Shown: positions 32,234 to 40,700 of the stretch, one piece after another
Position numbering within the stretch: the stretch's first letter is position 1
Layout of the letters: each line of letters opens with the position of its first letter
Assembly (NCBI GenBank): GCA_001717025.1
Contig: MAGU01000036.1
Span: 1-42,473, forward strand
Source: Candidatus Methanomethylicus oleisabuli
GTDB taxonomy: Archaea; Thermoproteota; Methanomethylicia; Methanomethylicales; Methanomethylicaceae
Direction of reading: 5' to 3'
Length of the DNA: 42,473 bases
Notes under the pieces: generated by a model
The model's database searches: none
The model's input: the letters and a program-made list of their open reading frames with translations, nothing else
Told to the model about the DNA's origin: nothing
Made by a program: the position numbers and the translations under genes

Positions 32234-33148
32234 TCAAGAACTCTCTAGTATGTAATCGTATGCTGCCAGTGCAGCGACGGCCCCTTGACCTGAGGCGATT
32301 ATTGCCTGCCTGTAGGGAAGGTCAGTTATGTCTCCGGCGGCAAATAGCCCTCTGCAGGACGTCCTCTGCAGCCTGTCCACGATGACCTGCCCATACTCGT
32401 TCATATCGGCTAGCCCCTTGATGTAATCGAGCTTGACCTCCATCCCTATCTCTACGAAGACCTTCTGAACCGGGACATCCATCTCTTTGCCTGATGCGCC
32501 GTCCCTGACCCTGATCGCCTCGACCTTCGCGGATCCCTTGATCTCGAGCACCTCCTTGCCAAGCATGAACTCCACGTTCTGGACCTTCCGAAGCCTCTCT
32601 ACCAATATCGCATCTGCCCTGAGCGCGCCCCGGCGGTGGACCAGATACACCTTATTCGCGAACTTCGCAAGCAGTTCTGCGCTCTGGAGTGCAGCGTTCC
32701 CGCCCCCTATCACTGCAACATCCTTTTTCCTGGTCATTGGCGCATCGCATGTCGCACAGACGCATACGCCTTTCCCAAGGTACGCCTCCTCGCCTGGAAC
32801 GCCTAGCCTCTTTGCGCTACTGCCGCCCGTCGCTATGACCGCTCTTCCGCGATACTCCCCATCCTCGCACCTGACCATGAATACAGCGCCATCCCTCGTC
32901 ACTTCAACTGCGACGTCGCTGGCGACCTCTGCCGAGACCGCCTCGAGCTGCCGCTCGAAGATGTCTGCCAAGCCTGCGCCGGACCTCCCTTCGTAACCCG
33001 TATAATTTTCAATGTTGTCGGTCTGCAACACCTGCCCGCCAATGTTCTTGCTAATCAGCAGCGTCTTGAGTAGCTTCCTGCGGGCGTAGACTGCAGCGGT
33101 AACCCCTGCCGGCCCCCCTCCTATGACTATGATATCATAGATTCCCAT
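32234..33148 (-). CDS. trxB: Thioredoxin-disulfide reductase
   Basis: FAD-dependent low-molecular-weight thioredoxin reductase, about 304 residues. FAD-binding 'DIIVIGGGPAGVTAAVYA', redox-active 'CVCATCDAPMTRKKDVAVIG' with the CATC pair, NAD(P)H-binding 'GGGNAALQSAELL', and C-terminal 'GLFAAGDITDLPYRQAIIAS'. The usual motif CATCDG reads CATCDA here. The ATG at 33148 has AGGTG six bases upstream, and a TATA element at 33182-33190 puts the transcript start near 33160, so the track's GTG at 33163 is less likely. Thioredoxin itself is not in the window; the glutaredoxin at 36779 is a possible partner. Confidence 0.92.
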   Translation of the reverse strand: MGIYDIIVIGGGPAGVTAAVYARRKLLKTLLISKNIGGQVLQTDNIENYTGYEGRSGAGLADIFERQLEAVSAEVASDVAVEVTRDGAVFMVRCEDGEYRGRAVIATGGSSAKRLGVPGEEAYLGKGVCVCATCDAPMTRKKDVAVIGGGNAALQSAELLAKFANKVYLVHRRGALRADAILVERLRKVQNVEFMLGKEVLEIKGSAKVEAIRVRDGASGKEMDVPVQKVFVEIGMEVKLDYIKGLADMNEYGQVIVDRLQRTSCRGLFAAGDITDLPYRQAIIASGQGAVAALAAYDYILESS

Positions 33149-33179
33149 CTGCTGCACCTGCACTGAAAAAAGTGGCGCG

Positions 33180-33192
33180 GTAATATAAATCC
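33180..33192. promoter_or_regulatory. Shared bidirectional TATA element between trxB and the Rieske gene
   Basis: GTAATATAAAT reads as TATA-like on both strands: TTTATATTA toward trxB and TAATATAAA toward the Rieske gene. It could serve both redox genes. Confidence 0.45.
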
Positions 33193-33265
33193 ACGACTAT
33201 GCCACGTGCCCTCGGCAATCTTATCTTACACTTGCGAGAGTTACTCCTGCAGATGGGGTTTCCTT

Positions 33266-33607
33266 ATGACGCTGTTCAAAGTTGCTGAGACAAGCGACCT
33301 GCCTCCTGGCACCATGAGGCGCTATTCAATTAACGGCAACGAGGTGATTGTGGCAAACTTGGAAGGCGCCTTCTTCGCAATGGATGGGAATTGTACCCAT
33401 GCCGGCGCCGACCTCTCAAAGGGGACGCTCGAGGGCGGCATCGTAACCTGCCCTTGGCACGGGTCCAGATTTGACATAAAGACAGGGAGGGCACTCTCCG
33501 GACCGAAGATCGGATCCAACAAGCTAAAGACTGGCGACGCGAAGACTTACAGCGTCAAGGTCGCCGGTGAGGACGTGATGGTGGAACTTCCTGACCGATC
33601 TCCCTGA
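33266..33607 (+). CDS. Rieske-type [2Fe-2S] ferredoxin
   Basis: A 113-residue soluble Rieske protein. The ligands are in 'GNCTHAGADLSKGTLEGG' and 'VTCPWHGSRFD' (CxH...CxxH), as in the small ferredoxins that feed oxygenases or nitrite reductases. The start ATG at 33266 begins 'MTLFKVAETSDLPPGTMRRY', the conserved opening of the family; the track's GTG at 33206 would add 20 unlikely residues. It is 29 bases upstream of the lipoamide-dehydrogenase-like gene and divergent from trxB. Physiological partner not determinable. Confidence 0.92.
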   Translation: MTLFKVAETSDLPPGTMRRYSINGNEVIVANLEGAFFAMDGNCTHAGADLSKGTLEGGIVTCPWHGSRFDIKTGRALSGPKIGSNKLKTGDAKTYSVKVAGEDVMVELPDRSP

Positions 33608-33636
33608 CGCATCGTTGCTACAAAGGGTGCATTCGC

Positions 33637-35085
33637 ATGGAACATTACGATTTGGCGGTCATAGGAAGCGGAACGGGGCTGGACGTGGCGGTCGCAGCCT
33701 CAAACTTGGGTAAGAAGGTGGCGATAATTGAGAAGGGTGCCCTTGGTGGGACCTGCCTGAACAGAGGATGCATACCTTCGAAGATGCTGATCCACAGTGC
33801 GGATGTTGCGGAGACGATAAGGAGGGCCCCCATCTTCGGAATCAACACCAGCGGCATCTCAGTCAACTTCGGTTCGATGGTAAAGAGGGTGACCGACGAG
33901 GTCGATGCCGAGTCAGCCAGCATAGAGAAGGCGTTGCTCCAGTCATCAAACCCGCGCCTCTACAAGGGGCAGTGCCGGTTTACGGCACCGCGGACCGTGG
34001 AAGTTGGCGGCGAGGCGATTTCCGCCGAGAAGGTGCTCATAGCAGCTGGCAGCCGTCCCAACATCCCGCAGATAAGGGGGCTCGCTGGCTCTGGCTTCAT
34101 GACGAGTGATGAAGCTCTTCGATTGACCAGCATGCCCGCCTCGCTCACCATACTTGGCGGGGGATACATCGCTGCGGAGCTTGCGCACTTCTATGGGTCG
34201 CTCGGCACCGAGATCGCCATCGTGCAACACAACCCGCTACTCGTGCCGTCGGAGGACGAAGAGGTGTCGATGAGCTTCACACATGTGATGGGCGAGAAGC
34301 ACCGCGTCTATACCCGATCAGAGGCAGTCGAGGTATCCCGCTCCAACGGTACCTACTCTGTCGAAGTGAATACTGCCGAAACAAATGAGCGAACCGTCCT
34401 CAACTCCGATGCCCTTCTAGTAGCCGTCGGCAGGGTACCCAACTCTGACCTCTTGGACCTCCAGAATGCCGGCGTTAGGGTCGACGCCAAGGGATACATC
34501 ATAACGGATGAATATCTTGAGACAACCTCCCCCGGGACCTTTGCATTGGGGGACATCATAGGGAGATTCCAGTTCAAGCACGCTGCGAACCACGAAGCCG
34601 ATTACGCACTGCAGAACATCCTATATCCAGATCAGAAGATACCCGTTGACTATTATGCCATGCCCCACGCCATCTTTACATCGCCCCAGATTGCGGGTGT
34701 CGGCAAGACTGAGCAGCAGCTGAAGGAGCAGGGGGCGAGTTACGTCGTTGCCAAGTGGAACTACATCGACTCCGGGATGGGGCAAGCAATTGAGGACAGA
34801 ACTGGTTTCGTCAAATTCCTCTTGGATCCGGACAGCCTCGCAATACTGGGTTGCCATATAATGGGCACCGATGCAGCGTCAATAATCCACGAGGTCATAG
34901 TGGCCATGAGATGCGGTCAAGGATCAATAATGAACATACTGAACGCCGTCCATATCCATCCTGCTCTGCCAGAGGTGATTGCTCGGGCAGCATCAAATTT
35001 CATGGTGCATCATCATGAGCATGATGGTGGTGGTGACAGTGCTGAAGACAATGTGCACGAGGGGAACGATGGCGCATCGAGCTAG
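33637..35085 (+). CDS. Dihydrolipoamide dehydrogenase-like flavoprotein with histidine-rich tail
   Basis: A 482-residue group I pyridine nucleotide-disulfide oxidoreductase. The redox-active disulfide is in 'GGTCLNRGCIPSKM'; 'ILGGGYIAAELAHFYGSLGT' binds NAD(P)H; 'FALGDIIGRFQFKHAANHEA' and 'HIHPALPEVIARA' close the FAD site and dimer interface (His-Glu pair). The N-terminal 'AVIGSGTGLDVAVAA' departs from the usual GxGxxG spacing and, with 'NRGCIPSK', resembles mycothione-reductase or MerA-like subgroups. No 2-oxoacid dehydrogenase genes are nearby, so a low-molecular-weight disulfide or metal reductase is plausible. The C-terminus carries HHHEHDGGGDS, a possible metal-binding tail. GGGTG lies seven bases before the ATG. 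Confidence 0.88.
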   Translation: MEHYDLAVIGSGTGLDVAVAASNLGKKVAIIEKGALGGTCLNRGCIPSKMLIHSADVAETIRRAPIFGINTSGISVNFGSMVKRVTDEVDAESASIEKALLQSSNPRLYKGQCRFTAPRTVEVGGEAISAEKVLIAAGSRPNIPQIRGLAGSGFMTSDEALRLTSMPASLTILGGGYIAAELAHFYGSLGTEIAIVQHNPLLVPSEDEEVSMSFTHVMGEKHRVYTRSEAVEVSRSNGTYSVEVNTAETNERTVLNSDALLVAVGRVPNSDLLDLQNAGVRVDAKGYIITDEYLETTSPGTFALGDIIGRFQFKHAANHEADYALQNILYPDQKIPVDYYAMPHAIFTSPQIAGVGKTEQQLKEQGASYVVAKWNYIDSGMGQAIEDRTGFVKFLLDPDSLAILGCHIMGTDAASIIHEVIVAMRCGQGSIMNILNAVHIHPALPEVIARAASNFMVHHHEHDGGGDSAEDNVHEGNDGASS

Positions 35086-35110
35086 ATGGACATGCTAGAC
35101 GCGAAGCCGC

Positions 35111-35218
35111 TCACGCGCCGTGACGTTTTATGAAATGCAGCATCCATAATGCAACCAATGCAACAACTGATGCCGTTGCGACCAACGCATTGATGATTGG
35201 GCACGCGCACACGTTCAT
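35111..35218 (-). CDS. Very small Cys-containing membrane protein
   Basis: A 35-residue ORF below the track's cut-off: MNVCACPIINALVATASVVA, hydrophobic to about residue 28, ending 'HFIKRHGA'. GGAG precedes the ATG by five bases. It has the same layout as the end of the small protein at 2863-3084 (ACP before a membrane helix and a basic tail). It occupies most of the gap between the lipoamide-dehydrogenase-like and LuxE-like genes. Not recognised; the longer overlapping frame given for this strand in the track (35082-35297) reads out of frame with it. Confidence 0.4.
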   Translation of the reverse strand: MNVCACPIINALVATASVVALVALWMLHFIKRHGA

Positions 35219-35345
35219 AAGCGCTCCTTCCCCAATCCATTGCTTGCATGACGGCAAATCTTTTTCTGCACACAAGCTTCCGGCCGATGCGCTGCACTCG
35301 GCGCGAGGTCGCTCTTGCCGAAGCTCACCCTTTTTAGCCTCCAGC

Positions 35346-35353
35346 TATATAGA
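35346..35353 (+). promoter_or_regulatory. TATA box of the LuxE-like gene
   Basis: TATATAGA, centred about 27 bases before the ATG at 35377, predicting a leaderless mRNA. This supports the ATG at 35377 over the track's 35365. Confidence 0.5.
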
Positions 35354-35376
35354 GCAACTCTGCATTGGGGTATACG

Positions 35377-36636
35377 ATGAACACATCCGAAATCTTCGAC
35401 GGTTTATCAAAGAGCAAGATGCAACAGGAGCCATACGTGCGGAAGATCTGGGAACTCGTCAACGACAAAGCGCTTTTCAGCAAGTCGCCCGATTACCTGC
35501 ACTCCCTCAGGCGTTCCCTGCTTAGGGATGCGCTAGCCTTCTTCGGCGAGAAGGGCGAGTACTACCGGGCACTATACGAGCGCCTCAACATCAATCCCAG
35601 GTGTGCTGACCTCCCTGACCTTGCAAAGCTTGCCGTGCCCTCTGTGGCGCTCCGGGGTGACGGGCACAAGTCCCTCCTCATAGATGGCATCGATGAAGGG
35701 GGGATGTACTTCCATTCCAGCGGCACAGGTGAACGGGCGCCGGTCAAGATATACCGTAGCCCGCTGGACCTAGCCGTCATGGTAAGGGCAAACGCGTCGC
35801 TCTTTCAGCACGTCTACGGCAGCGCACTAGGCGAGGGGAAGGGCATCGTGCTTGTCATGGCGGCGCCGGAGCAAGTGGACGATTTCGGCATCGTAGCGTT
35901 CGTCCACCTCATGCTAAAATATATGGGCGTCGAGCCGCTCTATGGAATGGACCTCGCGGACGGCGACAAGCCCGGCAGGCAGTGGCATAATCTCGTTCCC
36001 AATAAGGGGGCACTGTCCAAGTTCGCGAAGAGCAAGGCCGAGCCCAAGCTGCTCTTTACTGCGCCGGAGGGGGCACTCCTGCTGGCTCAGCGGTTCGATA
36101 AGATGAACCTGCTCCACAAGGTCGCCTACAAGCTAGTGACGGGCATCCCTCCTATCAACTTGGGAAGGGGGGGAACGGTGGTTACCGGTGGCGAACCGAG
36201 AGGTAGCGCTCTCCCGCCCTATGACCAGGTCGTCGACCTATCCAGAAAATACATCGTTGCAAAGGACAACAATGGGGACGAGATGCAGGTGCCGTTCATG
36301 GACGCGATGTGGATGAGCGGGGCGCTGACCTTATTTATAGACCGATACGAGGGATTCGATAAGTTGCCACATCCACTCTCTCAGGCGTTCCTGCTGAATC
36401 CAAATACCTTTGAGTATATGGAGGAGGACGGCAGGGAGGGCGTTCTCGGAGTCTTCGACCCGTTCGTAACGTCTTGGCTCGAGGCGATCTGCCCTGGAGA
36501 TGTGATGATCTCGGAGCCTGCGCCTGGATACTACGGCAAGTCATACAAATACCGCCGGCGGATAACCGCAGATGAGGGGATGGCATTAGCCAGGGCGTCA
36601 GGAAAGGTCGCCGAGGGCACTCCCCGCGGAATTTGA
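35377..36636 (+). CDS. LuxE-like acyl-protein synthetase / ANL-type adenylating enzyme
   Basis: A 419-residue protein resembling acyl-protein synthetase LuxE, a member of the AMP-forming adenylate synthetase superfamily. The phosphate-binding loop is 'FHSSGTGERAPVKIYRS'; 'GTVVTGGEPRGSALPPYDQ', 'DAMWMSGALTLFIDRYEG' and 'GREGVLGVFDPF' occupy the places of the later ANL motifs. It lacks the large C-terminal lid domain. No luxC or luxD partner is present, so the acid activated and the acceptor are unknown; bioluminescence is not implied. Leaderless ATG at 35377. Confidence 0.75.
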   Translation: MNTSEIFDGLSKSKMQQEPYVRKIWELVNDKALFSKSPDYLHSLRRSLLRDALAFFGEKGEYYRALYERLNINPRCADLPDLAKLAVPSVALRGDGHKSLLIDGIDEGGMYFHSSGTGERAPVKIYRSPLDLAVMVRANASLFQHVYGSALGEGKGIVLVMAAPEQVDDFGIVAFVHLMLKYMGVEPLYGMDLADGDKPGRQWHNLVPNKGALSKFAKSKAEPKLLFTAPEGALLLAQRFDKMNLLHKVAYKLVTGIPPINLGRGGTVVTGGEPRGSALPPYDQVVDLSRKYIVAKDNNGDEMQVPFMDAMWMSGALTLFIDRYEGFDKLPHPLSQAFLLNPNTFEYMEEDGREGVLGVFDPFVTSWLEAICPGDVMISEPAPGYYGKSYKYRRRITADEGMALARASGKVAEGTPRGI

Positions 36637-36676
36637 ACGTCAAAGCGAGGGCGTTGCCACGCTCCGCAGGCGTCCT

Positions 36677-36693
36677 GCCTGTGGACAGGCTTT
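36677..36693 (+). terminator. Hairpin after the LuxE-like gene
   Basis: GCCTG TGGA CAGGC followed by TTT. An overlapping CAGG...CCTG pair just upstream could form an alternative stem. It lies in the 142-base gap before the glutaredoxin gene, whose TATA-like TTATATC (about 36752) follows. Confidence 0.35.
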
Positions 36694-36778
36694 AAGCTTA
36701 GCTTGGAATCTGCTGCGGAATGGCTGCCTCTAAGGCCTTCTTGCGTCACGGTTATATCGTTGCCAAAAGAATAATCAA

Positions 36779-37075
36779 GTGTGGTCGTTTGTGAACATCG
36801 TAAGAGTTAATGGGAATAATAATGCCCACAAGGTCTTCGTCTATGCTCTCAGCACATGCGCATGGTGCAAGAAGACCAAGAAGTTCCTTGAGGAGAAGGG
36901 CATAGAATACGAATACGTCGATGTAGATCGGTGCGACGACGAAGACTTGGCGAGGGTGAGGGCTGATATCGAGTCAAAAGGTCTGCCTATGAGCTTCCCA
37001 TTGGTTATGATCGACGATAAGGCATTCATAACTGGTTTCCACGAGGACAAGATCAGCGAGGCATTAGGCGTATGA
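36779..37075 (+). CDS. Glutaredoxin-like protein
   Basis: A 98-residue thioredoxin-fold protein. The redox motif is 'YALSTCAWCKKTKKFLEEKG' (CAWC), followed by 'IEYEYVDVDRCDDEDL' and the cis-proline region 'SFPLVMIDDKAFITGF'. The GTG at 36779 is about 26 bases after TTATATC, fitting a leaderless start; the GTG at 36791 is the alternative. Its stop overlaps the start of the ferredoxin:thioredoxin-reductase-like gene as ATGA, so the two are translationally coupled and probably are redox partners. Confidence 0.9.
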   Translation: MWSFVNIVRVNGNNNAHKVFVYALSTCAWCKKTKKFLEEKGIEYEYVDVDRCDDEDLARVRADIESKGLPMSFPLVMIDDKAFITGFHEDKISEALGV

Positions 37076-37635
37076 CGAGCGTGCAGGAAACCAAACGGAG
37101 GGTAGAATCCGACGCGATGTCAGGGGGATACTTCCTTAATCCCGATGTCGAATTCCTCAATGACCTCCTTGAGGGGCTAACAGTAAACGAGGAGCGTTAC
37201 GGCTATCCTTCCTGCCCATGCAGGGTGGCGACCGGAAGCTTTGCCATAGACAGGGACATAATCTGCCCCTGCGATTATCGGGATGCCGATGTAGCCGAGT
37301 ATGGGACCTGCTACTGTGCGCTCTTCTTAAGAAAGGACGTCTTCGAGGGCAAAGCCAAGCTTATGCCCGTGCCTGAGCGGAGGCCCCGCGAGAAGTCTGT
37401 GCGGTCGATGTCCCGACCGATAGGCGGTGCCGCCAATGCGCCCGGCGGTCGTGCCGAGGTCAGCTCCGGGAAGGAAGATCTGGTTGCTATCGGTGAAGGA
37501 AAGATGAGGCTATACTACTGCAAGCAATGCGGGTACGTCTGCTACAGGGAGGAGCCGCCACTCGTATGCCCGGTCTGCAAGGCGAAAAGGGACCTCTTCT
37601 CCGAGATCAGTCTTCAGGCGATCGCAAAAGGGTGA
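37072..37635 (+). CDS. Ferredoxin:thioredoxin reductase catalytic subunit fused to rubredoxin
   Basis: A 187-residue two-domain redox protein. The first domain has the complete catalytic FTR motif: 'CPCRVATGSFAIDRDIICPC' followed by 'YGTCYC', holding a 4Fe-4S cluster beside an active disulfide that passes electrons from ferredoxin to a thioredoxin-fold partner. After a Gly/Arg-rich linker (about 105-140) comes a rubredoxin-like domain: 'YYCKQCGYVCYREEPPLVC' then 'PVCKAKRDLF'. The start overlaps the glutaredoxin stop (ATGA). The fusion suggests rubredoxin or ferredoxin as donor and the upstream glutaredoxin as acceptor; this is inference. Confidence 0.92.
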   Translation: MTSVQETKRRVESDAMSGGYFLNPDVEFLNDLLEGLTVNEERYGYPSCPCRVATGSFAIDRDIICPCDYRDADVAEYGTCYCALFLRKDVFEGKAKLMPVPERRPREKSVRSMSRPIGGAANAPGGRAEVSSGKEDLVAIGEGKMRLYYCKQCGYVCYREEPPLVCPVCKAKRDLFSEISLQAIAKG

Positions 37636-37739
37636 CTCACTCCCCCGCCTACTATTTCCCTCCTGCACAATCTACCTCAGCTAGCTAATATAACCCCTTA
37701 CCATAACCTCTACCGTAAAATGCGATGTGAGTGGTATAC

Positions 37740-40700
37740 ATGTGGCGCATAAACCTCCCGTTGGCACTGCTCGTGTTCTTAGTGTCATCCTCTCTATTCT
37801 TACCAGTGTCTGAAGGCACGTCAAATTCCGCGCAAATTGCCGCAACCAGCCCAACCGTGGATCCCGCCCTTCTATCGGCAAAGGGGGAATGCAGGGTCAT
37901 CGCCACCGTCAAGGACCTGCCACTGGAGACCATAATTGACGATCTGGACGGCGTCTTCCTCAACCTGCGCCTGTCTCCAGTCTTATTCGGCTACCGATTC
38001 GCGACTGGGGTCCTAGCGGCAGGTTCGTCTGAGGAGCTCATCCGCTGCAAGTCTCTAAGCTATGTCGGATTGGACACGCCGCTCGGAGGGATCGGGTCAG
38101 CCTGCGGGGGGGCTACGATCTCGCGGCAGCAGAAGCCATCCTTCGATGAGCTATGCGCGGTGATCTGTAACCAGCCTCCCGGCTCAAACGCGAGCCATGA
38201 TGCCTTTTCAGGCGGCGTATTTACAACAGTGCCTGGCGCCTCATCAATCATAGGATCGAGCGAAGTCTGGGCGATTGGAATAGACGGTTCAGGCATCACC
38301 ATAGCTATAATCGACACCGGGGTCGACTTCGCCTCGCCGGGTCTCGGTTACTGGAATGACTCGACATCGAGAGACGGCGACGGCGTGCCCTCCTCTATCG
38401 ATGCCGATGCTCAGTGCCTCGCTCTCACAAACACAACGCTGCAGTCGTATTCAGGGGGCGGAGGCAGAGTCTTCATAAAGACACGCGGGCTAGACCCTAC
38501 AATCTATCTATGGGGGTACTCCTACTCCTACTCGGAGATTGCGGGCGGGGCGTTTCCCTCCGATATGGACGTCACCGGCATAGTCCCTGCTGGCAGACCG
38601 TGCCACTTCGGAGTCATGGTGCAGCTCTACAACGATAACACCGGCACATACGAGAGCATCTACCCCGTGCTGGTGGTCGATAAGGACGGCGACTCGGTCT
38701 TCGAAACAGCCTATGTGGACCTCTCATCAGTTTACTACCCTCAAGACCCCGATTACCGCTTCTCTGACGAGGCACCACTCACGGTGACCGGCAGCCTCAT
38801 AGCCGCAAGGGACCTCACCCATGATGGCATATTCGATATCTCTGCCGGCTCGCTTGGGCGATTCCTCGACGTCTGGGGCATCTCGCCGAACACCTCCGAC
38901 CGTGGGCGTGTCCTGCTCCCCATAGATCCATTGGGGAACTATGTCAGCTTCATAGTCGACATGGACGGGCACGGAAGCATGTGCGCAAACACCGCAGCTG
39001 CCAGGAACACCTCACTTGCGACCGGCGTCAGCAACCCCTACTGGTTCACCGGCGTAGCCCCAGGTGCGACAATAATGAGCGTAACCTCCCTCACCATGGG
39101 TGACATCATCGAGGGGGAGCTGTGGGCATGTGGCTTCGACCTCCTGCCCGTCAACCTCACCTCATACGACGTGGAGTCGTATGGCACCGTCTATGGCGTA
39201 TGGGGCTATACAGGCGAGCACAGGGCAGACATCGTAAGCAACAGCTGGGGCATATCCGCGTCTATGAGGGACCTATATGGATACCCGTGGTACAGCATAA
39301 TCTGTTGCCTACAGGACTGCCTATCGATACCGCACTATATCGACCCATCATATCCTGGTACGCTCTTTCTGCAGTCCTCCGGCAACGGTGCCCCTGGATA
39401 CGGAACGGTCACCGACCCAGCATGCTCCCTTCTCACGCTTACTGTTGGGGCGACCACCTCCCTCAACTTCAGCTGTAGCGAATACGGCTTCGCCGGGGGG
39501 TATGCCGATGAAGTCATACCTTGGAGTGGTCGGGGTCCAGCCCCTGCCGGGTATGTGAAGCCTGATGTTGTAAACGTTGGTATGGCCGATTACGTCCCGA
39601 CGGCGGTGAACTACGGCGGCATGAGCGGCATGAAGGCATATGCCCTCTTCAGCGGGACCTCGATGTCCTGCCCCATGACCGCTGGCGTTGCTGCGCTAGT
39701 GCTGCATGCTTACCTGTCCGCAAGTGGCGGGGTCCTTGATCCGCAGGCTCTGAAAGCCATCATCAAGTCATCCGCCGTCGACCTCGGGTACGATGCGTTC
39801 CTTCAGGGATCGGGCAGGGTGGATTGCTTAGGTGCGGTCGAGCTAGCCCTTGGGTCCTCAGGCATCCTGCTGGAATCCGGCGCCTCTTATGCAAACATCG
39901 CGCAGCACCTCTCCAACACATGGGCGTTTTCAAACGCCTCCCTTGGCGAGACCCCTTCTATGCTGCCTCTGGGCACGCTCTACGATCCCTCGTGGTTCGC
40001 TGGCTACATGTCGCCGGGATCAAGCACAAACGCTACACTTATGTTGATTAACCCGACGGCCTCCCAACGCGAAGTAGCCCTTGAGCCTCAATGTTACAGC
40101 CTTCTCGAGGGGGGCATCACCATCAATGGCAGCACGGCCGATCTGCCTGAAGAATGGCGCAACAACCCCAAATACGGCTTCGGCGTCGGCAACATGCAGT
40201 ATCTCAATTCATCAGTGGTGCAGATGCCCGCAAGCGCCGACTTGATGACCTTTCAGCTCAGCTATCCTTTTACCTACTTCGATGACGATGACGACTATTG
40301 GTCTGATCGACGTTTTGCCATCTTCGTCTTGGACTGGATCGACTACAATTCGGATGGCGAGTGCACCCCTGATGAGGCATGGCTCGTAACTTACGGAGAG
40401 AACGAAGGCAACAGCATCGCTGCCGCAGTCTCGTATCCGTCGAGCAAGTTCCAAGGCCAGCCCGTCGTCCTAGTTTGGCAGTCAACCGGCTCGTCTCCTG
40501 TGCCTTACCACCTCGAGTTGCGGTTATGGTCGAGGTCAGACTGGGGCTGGATCTCTTTGAACTCTAGCAATGTAGAGCTCGCCCCTGGGACCAAGTCCGC
40601 CGTGACTGCAACGATGTCAATCCCGCCGACCGCCTCGCAGGGCGTATATGAGGGGCTCATCTTAGCAAACTATTCCGGCGGAGGGTCAGAAGCCCGCACA

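Noticed and set aside
35130-35525. 131-aa plus-strand ORF overlapping the LuxE-like gene start
   Set aside because: Low-complexity translation without recognisable structure, and it runs out of frame into the LuxE-like gene.
25319-37685. Ten-base CTCAGCTAGC shared by the spacers at 25319-25328 and 37676-37685
   Set aside because: Only two copies and a partly self-complementary sequence; coincidence cannot be excluded.
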